From Bacteroidales bacterium (GTDB lineage Bacteria > Bacteroidota > Bacteroidia > Bacteroidales > F082): a DNA stretch of 64,000 bases. The notes below the pieces were generated by a model. That model saw only the letters and a list, made by a program, of their open reading frames with translations, was not told the origin of the DNA and made no database searches. Shown one piece after another: positions 19,056-27,786 of this stretch. How positions within the stretch are numbered: the stretch's first letter is position 1; each line of letters opens with the position of its first letter. Both the position numbers and the translations under genes were made by a program. The stretch lies in NCBI GenBank assembly GCA_028277395.1, contig JANQGJ010000099.1, forward strand, positions 62,001-126,000. The letters run 5' to 3'.

Positions 19056-20525
19056 ATGGCGAAACAATTAACATCCCGAAAAGATAATTACTCTCAGTGG
19101 TATAATGATCTGGTGGTTAAAGCTGATCTTGCTGAGAACTCAGCAGTACGTGGTTCAATGGTTATAAAACCTTATGGTTATGCCATTTGGGAAAAAATGC
19201 AATCTGTTTTAGATGGCATGTTCAAAGACACCGGGCATCAAAATGCATATTTCCCATTGTTTATACCAAAATCATTTTTTAGCAAAGAAGCCTCACATGT
19301 TGAAGGATTTGCAAAAGAATGTGCCGTTGTTACACATTATCGTTTGAAAAATGATGAGAACGGAAAAATTGTTGTTGATGATGATGCCAAGCTTGAAGAG
19401 GAACTGATAGTAAGACCAACATCTGAAACAATAATTTGGGATACCTATAGAAAATGGGTTCAATCCTATCGGGATTTACCTGTACTCGTGAATCAATGGG
19501 CAAATGTTGTCAGATGGGAAATGAGAACACGATTGTTTTTAAGAACCGCTGAGTTTTTGTGGCAGGAGGGACATACTGCTCATGCTACCGAAAGTGAAGC
19601 CCTTGAAGAAGCAGAAAAGATGGTGGGTGTTTATGCAGATTTTGCTGAGAAATTCATGGGAGTACCTGTACTACAAGGGGTAAAATCGCCTAACGAAAGA
19701 TTTGCCGGTGCAGTTGAAACATATTGTATTGAAGCGTTAATGCAAGATGGTAAAGCTTTACAGGCTGGTACATCGCACTTTCTGGGACAGAATTTTGCCA
19801 AAGCTTTCGATGTAAAATTCGTATCCCGCGAAAACCAACAGGAATATGTATGGGCCACATCATGGGGAGTATCTACAAGACTTATAGGTGCATTGATAAT
19901 GGCTCATTCTGACGATAATGGCCTGGTGTTACCTCCACGTATTGCTCCGATACAGGTTGTTATAGTTCCTATATTTAAAAATGAAGAACAGCTAAAATCT
20001 ATTAGTGAGTATGTAGAAGGAATAGTTGATGAGTTAAAAGCCAGGAACATATCTGTGAAGTTTGATGACAGAGACACTCAGAAACCTGGTTTTAAATTTG
20101 CAGAGTGGGAATTAAAAGGTGTTCCTGTAAGATTGGCTATAGGTCCGCGTGACCTTGAAAACGGCACCATAGAAGTAGCACGTAGAGATACACTGGAAAA
20201 AGAAACTCTTCAGGTTACCAATATCGGTGAGAAAATTGACAATCTATTGATTCAGATACAAGATAATATATTCCAGAAAGCCCTGTCATTCAGAGAAGAT
20301 AACACCTTTAATGCAGACACATGGGAAGAATTTACCCAAAGAATTGAACAGGGAGGCTTTGTTCTTGCACACTGGGATGGTACAAGTGAAACTGAACAGC
20401 TCATAAAGGATAAAACCAAAGCAACAATAAGGGTTATTCCTATAGATAATAGAATGGAAGAAGGTAAATGTATTTTGACAGGTAATCCTTCGCAGCAAAG
20501 GGTTGTTTTCGCAAAAGCGTATTAG
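19056..20525 (+). CDS. proS: Proline--tRNA ligase, archaeal/eukaryotic type (ProS type 3)
   Basis: A 489-residue prolyl-tRNA synthetase that charges tRNA(Pro). It is a class II synthetase of the short archaeal/eukaryotic type without the bacterial editing insert. Motif 1 region [18 protein letters not shown] lies at about residues 31-48. Motif 2 covers [26 protein letters not shown] at about 151-176. The region [14 protein letters not shown] near 240 and motif 3 [14 protein letters not shown] near 272 follow. The anticodon-binding domain covers about 300-400 and a C-terminal domain the rest. This type is usual in Bacteroidota. The start at 19056 ([15 protein letters not shown]) is set by homology and by the promoter position. 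Confidence 0.96.
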   Translation: MAKQLTSRKDNYSQWYNDLVVKADLAENSAVRGSMVIKPYGYAIWEKMQSVLDGMFKDTGHQNAYFPLFIPKSFFSKEASHVEGFAKECAVVTHYRLKNDENGKIVVDDDAKLEEELIVRPTSETIIWDTYRKWVQSYRDLPVLVNQWANVVRWEMRTRLFLRTAEFLWQEGHTAHATESEALEEAEKMVGVYADFAEKFMGVPVLQGVKSPNERFAGAVETYCIEALMQDGKALQAGTSHFLGQNFAKAFDVKFVSRENQQEYVWATSWGVSTRLIGALIMAHSDDNGLVLPPRIAPIQVVIVPIFKNEEQLKSISEYVEGIVDELKARNISVKFDDRDTQKPGFKFAEWELKGVPVRLAIGPRDLENGTIEVARRDTLEKETLQVTNIGEKIDNLLIQIQDNIFQKALSFREDNTFNADTWEEFTQRIEQGGFVLAHWDGTSETEQLIKDKTKATIRVIPIDNRMEEGKCILTGNPSQQRVVFAKAY

Positions 20526-20541
20526 AATCCTACTGTCTGTA

Positions 20542-21279
20542 TCAGGGGATCTTAATCAGATTTCCGGTACCAGTTTTTTCAATAGTGATATCAAAAGGGT
20601 TTCCTTTATAATAAATATCACCAATACTGCCTATACTTACACCAAGTGTTTCTTGTGCATTGACAAACATGTTGTTACTGCTTCGGTTGTTGGCAAACAC
20701 AATACCTGATTCCAGATCAACCATGTCTATCAGTCCAAAACTTGCTGAATATGTATAAACCAGATGACATTTTCCTGTTAATTTTATGTCAGCTGTACCA
20801 TAATTTAATGCACAATAGAGTGTATTAACATTTAATTCCATTGCGATAGTTCCAGCACCTTCCTGAACATTTAACCAGAACATATAAGAATCCATTACAT
20901 TGGTAGTTGTAATATCTCCAATAGATCTATATTCAATACTATCAATTTGTATATAACTTAAATGTACATTTATCGGAGTATTATAACTTCTTATCCAGTT
21001 GCAACCATTGTGATTTCTTATTTCCAGAACGCCTGATTCATTTACATTTGTTTCAATTCCTCCAATTAAATTTTTACCGGACTCAATCCTTACACCTACA
21101 GTATCCGATTGGGTCAATATTAAATTTACATTATCACGAAGCAAAATACTATTGAAATCACCAATATTCCGGTATTCGTTTGTAAGGTTGCCTGAATTAT
21201 AAAAGCAATCCTTTACTCCCTTTTCGCAGGATTGCAAAAACGACATTGCAATCATTAATATGTAAACTACCTGTTTCAA
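20542..21279 (-). CDS. DUF2807 (GIN domain) predicted lipoprotein
   Basis: A 245-residue predicted lipoprotein with lipobox FLQSC near residue 18. The mature part is a repetitive beta-helix-like domain matching DUF2807, the putative auto-transporter adhesin head GIN domain. It starts with YRNIGDFNSILLRDNVNLIL and NLIGGIETNVNESGVLEIRN, and continues in short turns with Gly-Asp-Ile motifs. The function is unknown; surface or periplasmic adhesion is a guess from the family name. It is the second gene of an operon: its ATG overlaps the stop of the PagL-like gene (ATGA). Confidence 0.78.
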   Translation of the reverse strand: MKQVVYILMIAMSFLQSCEKGVKDCFYNSGNLTNEYRNIGDFNSILLRDNVNLILTQSDTVGVRIESGKNLIGGIETNVNESGVLEIRNHNGCNWIRSYNTPINVHLSYIQIDSIEYRSIGDITTTNVMDSYMFWLNVQEGAGTIAMELNVNTLYCALNYGTADIKLTGKCHLVYTYSASFGLIDMVDLESGIVFANNRSSNNMFVNAQETLGVSIGSIGDIYYKGNPFDITIEKTGTGNLIKIP

Positions 21280-22433
21280 TTGTGTTGTATTTCCCGTTTA
21301 TAAATAAATCTTAACTGGTAACCTAAACCAAATCCTACATATTCAGCTTTACCTAAGTGTGCACTCAGTACCATATTCGCAAAAACTCTTTTTGAAATCA
21401 GATATTTAAGTGTAAGTCGCTGATAAAAATCCCCTTCACTCCTATCCATTCCTCTCATATACATACCGAAATTAAATAAAAATGAAAGTCTGTCCATTAC
21501 TAATTCATATGCAAAGTTTACTCCTACCTTTGTGAGCTGAGAATTATTTTCAACAAAAATATTGCGTCTTTCCAGTACAAGTTTATCAGATTTATCGTGA
21601 GTAAAATCGACACCAACTCCAAATTTGCTTTTATACGACACCCTTGCCATTATATTTGCAAATGCAGCAAATACAAAGAATTTACTTCCGTATTGCTGTG
21701 TCATGTCTTTAACTGCGAATGCTGTAGCTGCCTCAAAATACAGGTATTTACGGCCATCAAATTCCCAGGTATATAATTCCGGCAGAATTTTCTTTGATTG
21801 CATCCTGTTGGGTTTTCCCAGATATGATGAAATCCCAACTGATGCACTTAATATGTTTAACCCATAGTTGGGTGTTTTCATTGATCCATTGGAAAAATGA
21901 GTGAGTCCAAACCCGCCTGTAACTGAAACTCTGGATGATACTACCCTCCTGTATTCAACAAATAAACTTGCTGCAATATTCACATGCGAACCTATTGCAA
22001 AATTCTTATAATTCTCAATCCTGTGAAATTTTTCAGACAGATAGGCAATGCCGACACCCAGTTTAAAATTCAGTGAATGTATATCATTCTTAACCAAAGG
22101 AAAATTAACAGAAGGATACAAGGCATATACAGAACCTAATTCAGAAAATCCTCCCATACCGGAATACCAGAAGTTAATTCCTAAAATAGGATAAGCATAT
22201 TCAGACTCCCATCTCCTTTTTCCGAAAGTGGCCTGATGTATACCAATCTCGAAAGCCGGAAAATGTGATTTGAACACATCCAGTTCAAGATGATGACTCA
22301 TCAGCAATCCGTACTGCCCTTTAACTTCAACTGCAAGGTTAAGTGAGCTTCCGGGTTTTGATGGTTGAGCTGCTAAATTAAAATTTAAAGCTACAAATGC
22401 CAGAATCAACAAATTATAATAGTACTTCCTCAA
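21276..22433 (-). CDS. PagL-like acyloxyacyl hydrolase (lipid A 3-O-deacylase family)
   Basis: A 385-residue outer membrane protein with a signal peptide (about residues 1-22). The N-terminal 200 residues resemble lipid A 3-O-deacylase/acyloxyacyl hydrolase (PagL family, PF09411). The catalytic His-Ser segment GLTHFSNGSMKTPNYGLN lies at about 178-195. PagL proteins remove an acyl chain from lipid A in the outer membrane. The about 180 residues beyond the usual PagL length form further strands (FVFAAFANIMARVSYKSKFG, LVMDRLSFLFNFG), making a larger barrel, typical of Bacteroidota homologues. It is the first gene of the operon with the DUF2807 lipoprotein. Confidence 0.78.
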   Translation of the reverse strand: MRKYYYNLLILAFVALNFNLAAQPSKPGSSLNLAVEVKGQYGLLMSHHLELDVFKSHFPAFEIGIHQATFGKRRWESEYAYPILGINFWYSGMGGFSELGSVYALYPSVNFPLVKNDIHSLNFKLGVGIAYLSEKFHRIENYKNFAIGSHVNIAASLFVEYRRVVSSRVSVTGGFGLTHFSNGSMKTPNYGLNILSASVGISSYLGKPNRMQSKKILPELYTWEFDGRKYLYFEAATAFAVKDMTQQYGSKFFVFAAFANIMARVSYKSKFGVGVDFTHDKSDKLVLERRNIFVENNSQLTKVGVNFAYELVMDRLSFLFNFGMYMRGMDRSEGDFYQRLTLKYLISKRVFANMVLSAHLGKAEYVGFGLGYQLRFIYKREIQHN

Positions 22434-22458
22434 AATTCCTCTTTAGAATTAATAACTA

Positions 22459-22466
22459 CAAATTTA
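22459..22466 (-). promoter_or_regulatory. -7 promoter element of the PagL-like operon
   Basis: On the minus strand TAAATTTG matches TAnnTTTG, 25 bases before the ATG at 22433. The rest of this 318-base gap (22434-22751) holds only the divergent promoter for the response regulator. Confidence 0.5.
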
Positions 22467-22713
22467 ACAATAGACATAACCTGATTAAAAAAGTTGTGCA
22501 CTTATTTGAAATTAGTATGTGGTTAAAATAAAAACTTCGCTATAAGTATGACTATAAATGAATTACTTTAAATCAAAATTCACAATTGATATTACTAAAA
22601 TCATAAAACTGACTCCAAACTCTTATATGATTATCATATTTCCATTAATTTACAGCTGAAGTATTAAGGTAATGGAATAAAATATTAAATTGCGCGCTGA
22701 AGACATTTTTTAT

Positions 22714-22721
22714 TAAATTTG
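22714..22721 (+). promoter_or_regulatory. -7 promoter element of the response regulator-mazG operon
   Basis: TAAATTTG matches TAnnTTTG, 30 bases before the ATG at 22752. Confidence 0.5.
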
Positions 22722-22751
22722 TGAATAACAAATAAATACTCATTGATTTAA

Positions 22752-23138
22752 ATGAAAGCAAAGCAAAAGTCAAAACATGTATTACTAGTTGAGGACAACC
22801 TGCTTAACCAGAAATTCGCAATGGCTGTTTTAAAGATGAAAGGTTATACATGCGATCTTGCTGAAAATGGTAAAATTGCTGTTGATTTTTTTCTTAAGAA
22901 TGAATACGAGGCTGTTTTAATGGATATTCAAATGCCAATCATGAATGGTATTGAAGCAACCATTGAAATAAGACGTATTGAGAAAGAAAATGGATGGCAA
23001 CGAATAAAAATAATTGCTGTTACAGCGTTTGCTATGCCCGGAGATGAGGAAAAATTTAAAGAAGCAGGAATTGACTTGTACATCTCTAAACCTTATACAA
23101 GCAATCAACTTATTTCATTTATTGAGCTCGATTTATAA
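22752..23138 (+). CDS. Single-domain response regulator (receiver only)
   Basis: A 128-residue stand-alone receiver domain with no output domain. Conserved residues are E14/D15 in LLVEDN, the phosphorylated D58 in LMDIQMP, T91 in AVTAF and K113 in SKPY, so it should be active. The LVEDNxxNQK start is typical of receivers that pair with hybrid histidine kinases. Such proteins work by phosphotransfer or protein-protein contact. The last base of its stop is the first base of the mazG ATG (TAATG), so translation of mazG is probably coupled to it. Confidence 0.9.
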   Translation: MKAKQKSKHVLLVEDNLLNQKFAMAVLKMKGYTCDLAENGKIAVDFFLKNEYEAVLMDIQMPIMNGIEATIEIRRIEKENGWQRIKIIAVTAFAMPGDEEKFKEAGIDLYISKPYTSNQLISFIELDL

Positions 23139-23926
23139 TGCAGGATAAATTAGAAGCCTTTGAGAAACTTCTCAATATAATGGACGACCTGAGAGCTGGA
23201 TGTCCATGGGATAAAGAACAAACATTTGAAAGTCTGAGGCATTTAACCATAGAAGAAGTTTATGAATTATCAGACTCTATACTTAATAAGGACCTTGATG
23301 GAATAAAAGGCGAACTAGGTGACTTAATGTTACACCTTGTGTTTTATGCAAAAATTGGTTCGGAATCTGCTGGCTTTGACATATTAGATGTACTAAACAG
23401 CATAATTGCAAAGCTGATCAACCGTCATCCACACATATATGGTAATCAGAAAGTAAATGATTCCAGTGATGTATTAAATAACTGGGAGAAAATCAAACTC
23501 AAAGAAGGACGTAAGTCCGTATTGGAAGGAGTACCAAAATCATTACCACCTTTGGTAAAAGCATACAGGATTCAGGAAAAAGCAAAGGGAGTTGGCTTTG
23601 AGTGGGAAAACATGGACGATGTCTGGAGTAAAGTGAATGAGGAACTCAATGAGTTAAAACATGAAGTTGAAAGTAATGCAAACAGGGAAAAGCTTGAAGA
23701 TGAGTTTGGTGATTTATTATTTGCATTAACAAATTATGCAAGATATATAGGAGTCAATCCCGAGGATGCATTGGAAAAAACGAATAAAAAGTTTATCAGA
23801 AGATTTCAGTTTATTGAAAAGCAATCTGCAAATGATGGTTTCAATATTCAGGATATGTCTCTTGAAGAAATGGAAGAATACTGGGTTAAAGCCAAGAAAC
23901 TCGAAGAACCTGAAAAGAGGAAATAA
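23138..23926 (+). CDS. mazG: Nucleoside triphosphate pyrophosphohydrolase MazG
   Basis: A 262-residue MazG that hydrolyses nucleoside triphosphates to monophosphates plus pyrophosphate, a house-cleaning enzyme that also affects alarmone levels. It has two tandem all-alpha MazG domains. The first has CPWDKEQTFESLRHLTIEEVYEL and GELGDLMLHLVFYAKI (EExxE and ExxD metal ligands, about residues 20-80). The second has VNEELNELKHEV and LEDEFGDLLFALTNYAR (about 165-205). Length matches E. coli MazG. It is translationally coupled to the upstream receiver gene. Confidence 0.95.
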   Translation: MQDKLEAFEKLLNIMDDLRAGCPWDKEQTFESLRHLTIEEVYELSDSILNKDLDGIKGELGDLMLHLVFYAKIGSESAGFDILDVLNSIIAKLINRHPHIYGNQKVNDSSDVLNNWEKIKLKEGRKSVLEGVPKSLPPLVKAYRIQEKAKGVGFEWENMDDVWSKVNEELNELKHEVESNANREKLEDEFGDLLFALTNYARYIGVNPEDALEKTNKKFIRRFQFIEKQSANDGFNIQDMSLEEMEEYWVKAKKLEEPEKRK

Positions 23927-23945
23927 CTTCATATGACGGAACCTG

Positions 23946-24791
23946 ATGTTATATAATCAAATATTTGGATACCTGATTAAACATGTTTTCATATTAAACT
24001 TATTAGTTTATATTACATTTACCGGGTACTGCCAGGGTAATGATTTTTACAATTACTCCTACAAGCCTGACAAAGAGTATATTAAATCATATATTGATGT
24101 TGGCAAAAAGATTGTCACATCCCCAGGTAGTTGGGAAAGCAGGCAATGGTTTGCTGCAGGGTCAGTACTAGCTGCCGGGTCTGTAATCTATATTTTTGAT
24201 GATGACATCAGAAAAATATTTCAAAGAAACAGGAGCGATTTTCTTGACTACACATCAAAATACATATTTGAACCTTGGGGGAGCGGATTATATCCTGCAT
24301 TATTATTTGGCGGATACTATATTCATGGACTAGCCACAAACAACAAGAAATCGCGTAAGATAGCCCTGGGTGGTACTCAGGCGTTTATTATGGGAGCAAT
24401 TTCTTCCCAAATCCTAAAGCATATCTTTCACCGTCACAGGCCAAATCAGGATGAGCCTCCTGATCCTGGATTGTGGGAAGGTCCGTTCAAAGGCTGGCAA
24501 TACACATCATTTCCATCAGGACATACAACAGCTGCCTTTGCGATAGCTTCCTTTATGTCAGGTGTTTATAAGGATAAGGTATGGGTGGGAATTCTTTCTT
24601 ATGGTATTGCAACAGGCGTAGGTCTTTCAAGAATTTACGATAATGTACACTGGCCAACTGATGTACTTATTGGTGCTGCTGTGGGTTTTGCTATAGGTAA
24701 ATCTGTTTATAACTTTATGGATAGCAGAACTGCTTTTTCGTTTGGAATTTCAGATACGGGAGGCATATCACTAGCCTACCGTATCCAATAA
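23946..24791 (+). CDS. PAP2 family phosphatase (lipid phosphatase type)
   Basis: A 281-residue PAP2 (type 2 phosphatidic acid phosphatase) protein. The three catalytic blocks are complete: KHIFHRHRP (about residue 158), PSGHTTAAF with the catalytic His (about 189), and SRIYDNVHWPTD with the second His and the Asp (about 227). An N-terminal signal-type helix (about 8-28) is followed by a region with weaker helices. Likely reactions are dephosphorylation of undecaprenyl pyrophosphate, phosphatidate or lipid A phosphate at the periplasmic face or in the outer membrane. It lies 19 bp after mazG and probably shares its operon. Confidence 0.88.
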   Translation: MLYNQIFGYLIKHVFILNLLVYITFTGYCQGNDFYNYSYKPDKEYIKSYIDVGKKIVTSPGSWESRQWFAAGSVLAAGSVIYIFDDDIRKIFQRNRSDFLDYTSKYIFEPWGSGLYPALLFGGYYIHGLATNNKKSRKIALGGTQAFIMGAISSQILKHIFHRHRPNQDEPPDPGLWEGPFKGWQYTSFPSGHTTAAFAIASFMSGVYKDKVWVGILSYGIATGVGLSRIYDNVHWPTDVLIGAAVGFAIGKSVYNFMDSRTAFSFGISDTGGISLAYRIQ

Positions 24792-24812
24792 TTCCACAAT
24801 AATTAAACCATG

Positions 24813-25826
24813 TTATAAGCGTAATTTTCTAGTTAAAGAAGCATTTTTCTGAACTATCTGTAAGTAATATGTACCATCCTGTTTAGTACTCATATCCATC
24901 ATGATAACATATTTCCCATTCATAAGTTCAGGTTTTCCAGTGAATATTTTGTCACCATAAAAATTATATATTGTTACTTTAGGTGTACCGGTATCAGCCA
25001 ACACAAAACTTAAATTTACAACTCCATCATCAATATCAACATTCATATTTTCAATATTGAGCTTATCGGGTTTGTTCTTTATCCCGGCTTCACGTAGTTC
25101 ATTTTCAGAAGCATTATTTGCGCTATGTCCACTATAATACCAAACATTATGATGATCATGAATATTTGGAACAACAACCTCAATATTTTTTAGTTCATTA
25201 AGATGGTGTAAATTTTCAATCTGATGCAATTCTTCAAGTGCCCGGAGATCTTCAATTTCTGCTAATTCTTCTAAATCCATGTGATCCTTTAGGACTATTA
25301 CATGATCTTCACCAGTATCAAATTTCAAACCTTTTAATTTTTCACCATGTTCTTTTAACTTTTCTTCCATCTCTTTCAGTGACTCTGCGTTAAAGTCGAA
25401 ATCAATATCGAAATCAAGATCCTTCAGTGCATAAAAACCTTCCTCATCTCCATCACCAATTATAGTAATTCGCTGTTTTCCATCTTCATCATCAATGATA
25501 AAACGTCCCTTGTGTTTACCACCTTTCAGATATATAACATTGTCTTCAATATCTTTCCAGTCATAATCTGATTCAAATTCATAATAATATGTATTGTTAT
25601 TGGTATCAATGGTATCATTATCTGATTTCCAACGAAATTTCTTAATTATGTCTCTTTCATTGTCATCCTCTGACAGGGTGATAACAGTATCCATAACTAT
25701 CGTTTTACCATTCATTTCCTTTGTTTTCGTTATACGTACTTCTTTTTCCTGACAAATTACCATAGTTGGATATACCATTATCATGATCAAAAGAGCAATT
25801 ACGGAATTAATAATTGATTTATTCAT
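24813..25826 (-). CDS. Secreted protein with L-x-E-L repeats and T9SS-type C-terminal domain
   Basis: A 337-residue exported protein of unknown function. The signal peptide covers about residues 1-25. Residues about 50-145 are Asp/Glu-rich. About 145-165 form a charged helix, and 184-213 hold a run of E/H-L-x-E-L units (LEELAEIEDLRALEEL, LHHLNELKN). The final about 75 residues (VSFVLADTGTPKVTIYNFYG to YYLQIVQKNASLTRKLRL) look like a type A sorting domain of the type IX secretion system. The gene is divergent from a histidine kinase whose periplasmic domain has the same kind of repeat, and both promoters flank one set of GGTTAA repeats. I infer that it is regulated by, and may interact with, that kinase. 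Confidence 0.7.
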   Translation of the reverse strand: MNKSIINSVIALLIMIMVYPTMVICQEKEVRITKTKEMNGKTIVMDTVITLSEDDNERDIIKKFRWKSDNDTIDTNNNTYYYEFESDYDWKDIEDNVIYLKGGKHKGRFIIDDEDGKQRITIIGDGDEEGFYALKDLDFDIDFDFNAESLKEMEEKLKEHGEKLKGLKFDTGEDHVIVLKDHMDLEELAEIEDLRALEELHQIENLHHLNELKNIEVVVPNIHDHHNVWYYSGHSANNASENELREAGIKNKPDKLNIENMNVDIDDGVVNLSFVLADTGTPKVTIYNFYGDKIFTGKPELMNGKYVIMMDMSTKQDGTYYLQIVQKNASLTRKLRL

Positions 25827-25852
25827 TATTTTAGTTTTAAAGTTTATAGATA

Positions 25853-25860
25853 CAAAAGTA
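25853..25860 (-). promoter_or_regulatory. -7 promoter element of the secreted repeat protein
   Basis: On the minus strand TACTTTTG matches TAnnTTTG, 26 bases before the ATG at 25826. The same 8-base sequence serves the divergent histidine kinase gene. Confidence 0.6.
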
Positions 25861-25881
25861 TTTTTGTAAAATCTATGTAAT

Positions 25882-25925
25882 GGTTAACACCGGTTAAAAA
25901 AGGTTAAAGAAAGGTTAAAGTTAAA
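25882..25925. promoter_or_regulatory. GGTTAA direct-repeat array, candidate response-regulator operator
   Basis: GGTTAA occurs at 25882, 25892, 25902 and 25913, spaced 10, 10 and 11 bp, one helical turn each. A partial GTTAA copy follows at 25920. The array lies 21 bp from the -7 element on the left (25853-25860) and about 22-28 bp from that on the right (25947-25954). Tandem direct repeats of this spacing are how OmpR/PhoB-type regulators bind, and the downstream gene pair encodes such a regulator. Confidence 0.6.
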
Positions 25926-25946
25926 ATTTAACAATTATTGAATCCT

Positions 25947-25954
25947 TACTTTTG
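25947..25954 (+). promoter_or_regulatory. -7 promoter element of the histidine kinase-response regulator operon
   Basis: TACTTTTG matches TAnnTTTG, 20 bases before the ATG at 25975. Confidence 0.6.
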
Positions 25955-25974
25955 GTGCAAATTGAATTCACTAA

Positions 25975-27786
25975 ATGAGAAAAAGATATCAGATAATTAT
26001 CACCCTGATGTTTATTAGCCTTTTCGGATTAATAATCATACAGGGGTTATGGATAAAATATGCATTAGAAACTGAACAATCAAAATTCGACCAGTTGGTT
26101 TACGATGCAATGAGTACCGCTGTTGAAAAAGTTGAGCAAAGAAACGTATACGAATTTATTGATGGAAAAATTGAACTTCCTGAACCTAATTCAAATATTT
26201 ACTTTGCATTTCCTGAAGTTAAAAAGGTTGAAGAACTGGCAGATGTCGGAGAGTTAGAACATTTGGATGAACTGGAACATCTGGATGAGCTTAAACACCT
26301 GGAAGAATTGCAGGAATCTCTAAAAGAGCTTGAAGGCATCGAAGAAAATTTACATTACCAAAATAACGCTCTCAAAACTGATCACTACAAATATATTGAC
26401 TCTCTTGCTGTTAACAGATTATCTGTAAAAGTACCCAAATTTTCATATAATACTGATGATAATGGTATCATAGTATTAAGTAATGATGATTCCGGTTATG
26501 TTTTTAACTATCCATATTCTGATGAACATGTCTTCATTCATGATCATGAAAATGGTGGCGTTGTTAATATGACATTTATTGATTCTGCCAAAAACCTGAT
26601 GAAACTCAGAGAAATTGAAATGCTGACTAAAAAAGAAAATTATGTAAAACATAAATTAGAAGTTTTTAATGAAAGTATCGAACAATGGGCACTTGAATAC
26701 AGGTTTGATGAAGATGTTCAGCATCTGGAAGACAGAATTAAAAAATACAGGGAAATAATCGAAAATTCATTGTTGAACAAAGGTATTGATATTGATTTTG
26801 ACTACCAGGTCATTAAGCAGGGTTTAGATAGTACTACTTCGGTTTATTCATCGGGCACTCCCGGAGAATTACTAACTCAACAATATAAAACTGAGGCATT
26901 CCCGGGCGATATATTTACTAAAGATTTGTTCCTGATCCTTAATTTCCCTGATAGAAATACACATATTTACAACAAAGTTTATGCTTTGGTTGCAGGATCA
27001 GCCTTTTTTACACTAATTATTCTGCTTACTTTTGGTATAACGTTATATTATATTCAAAAACAAAAGAAGCTTAGTGAAGTAAAGTCTGATTTCATTAATA
27101 ATATGACTCATGAGTTTAAGACACCAATTGCCACAATAAGACTTGCAACTGATGCAATGGAATCACCAAAAGTAATGGGAGTTCAAAAATCAATATTATA
27201 TTACCTTAACATTATCAGACAGGAGAATAAAAGAATGAACAACCAGGTGGAACGAGTGTTACAGATGGCATTGATTGAACAGGGCAAACTCCAGATTGAC
27301 ATACAGGAAAATGATGTTCATGAAATAATCAGGAATTGTATAAACGTTGTTGAGCTAAGGATTAAAAGTAAGAATGGGAGTATATCATCATCACTTCGGG
27401 CATCCTGTTACAATATCGAAATTGATGAAATACATTTTGCCAACATTATTAATAACCTGCTTGATAATGCAATAAAATATACTGACAAACCTCCTGAGAT
27501 ACTAATTGAAACATACAATCACAAGAATATGTTATGTATAAGAATATCCGACAATGGAGTTGGTATGAGTAAGGAAGTTCAGAATCATATATTTGATAAG
27601 TTTTACAGAAAACCAATGGGTAACATTCACAATATTAAAGGCTTTGGGCTTGGACTTAGCTATGTTAAAGCTGTAATTGAAGCCCATAACAGTCAGATTT
27701 ATGTATTGAGCGAACCTCACAATGGTAGTATTTTTACAATGGAGTTTCCATGTCAACTAAACAAACAGGAAAATGAAAAGATATAA
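25975..27786 (+). CDS. Membrane sensor histidine kinase
   Basis: A 603-residue two-component sensor kinase. TM1 covers about residues 8-28. A periplasmic sensor domain of about 305 residues follows, containing an unusual run of E/H-L-x-E-L units at about 85-125 (VEELADVGELEHLDEL). TM2 is at about 336-360. The H box NNMTHEFKTPIATIR has the phosphorylated His near 379. The N box NLLDNAIKYTD, G1 ISDNGVGM and G2 GFGLGLSYVK complete the ATPase domain. There is no HAMP domain. It overlaps the cognate response regulator gene by 14 bp. The repeat is shared with the divergently encoded secreted protein, which points to a common ligand or direct contact. Confidence 0.93.
   Translation: MRKRYQIIITLMFISLFGLIIIQGLWIKYALETEQSKFDQLVYDAMSTAVEKVEQRNVYEFIDGKIELPEPNSNIYFAFPEVKKVEELADVGELEHLDELEHLDELKHLEELQESLKELEGIEENLHYQNNALKTDHYKYIDSLAVNRLSVKVPKFSYNTDDNGIIVLSNDDSGYVFNYPYSDEHVFIHDHENGGVVNMTFIDSAKNLMKLREIEMLTKKENYVKHKLEVFNESIEQWALEYRFDEDVQHLEDRIKKYREIIENSLLNKGIDIDFDYQVIKQGLDSTTSVYSSGTPGELLTQQYKTEAFPGDIFTKDLFLILNFPDRNTHIYNKVYALVAGSAFFTLIILLTFGITLYYIQKQKKLSEVKSDFINNMTHEFKTPIATIRLATDAMESPKVMGVQKSILYYLNIIRQENKRMNNQVERVLQMALIEQGKLQIDIQENDVHEIIRNCINVVELRIKSKNGSISSSLRASCYNIEIDEIHFANIINNLLDNAIKYTDKPPEILIETYNHKNMLCIRISDNGVGMSKEVQNHIFDKFYRKPMGNIHNIKGFGLGLSYVKAVIEAHNSQIYVLSEPHNGSIFTMEFPCQLNKQENEKI

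Noticed and set aside
25882..25925. CRISPR-like array at the GGTTAA repeats
   Set aside because: Units are only six bases with four- to five-base gaps and no spacers; fits an operator instead.
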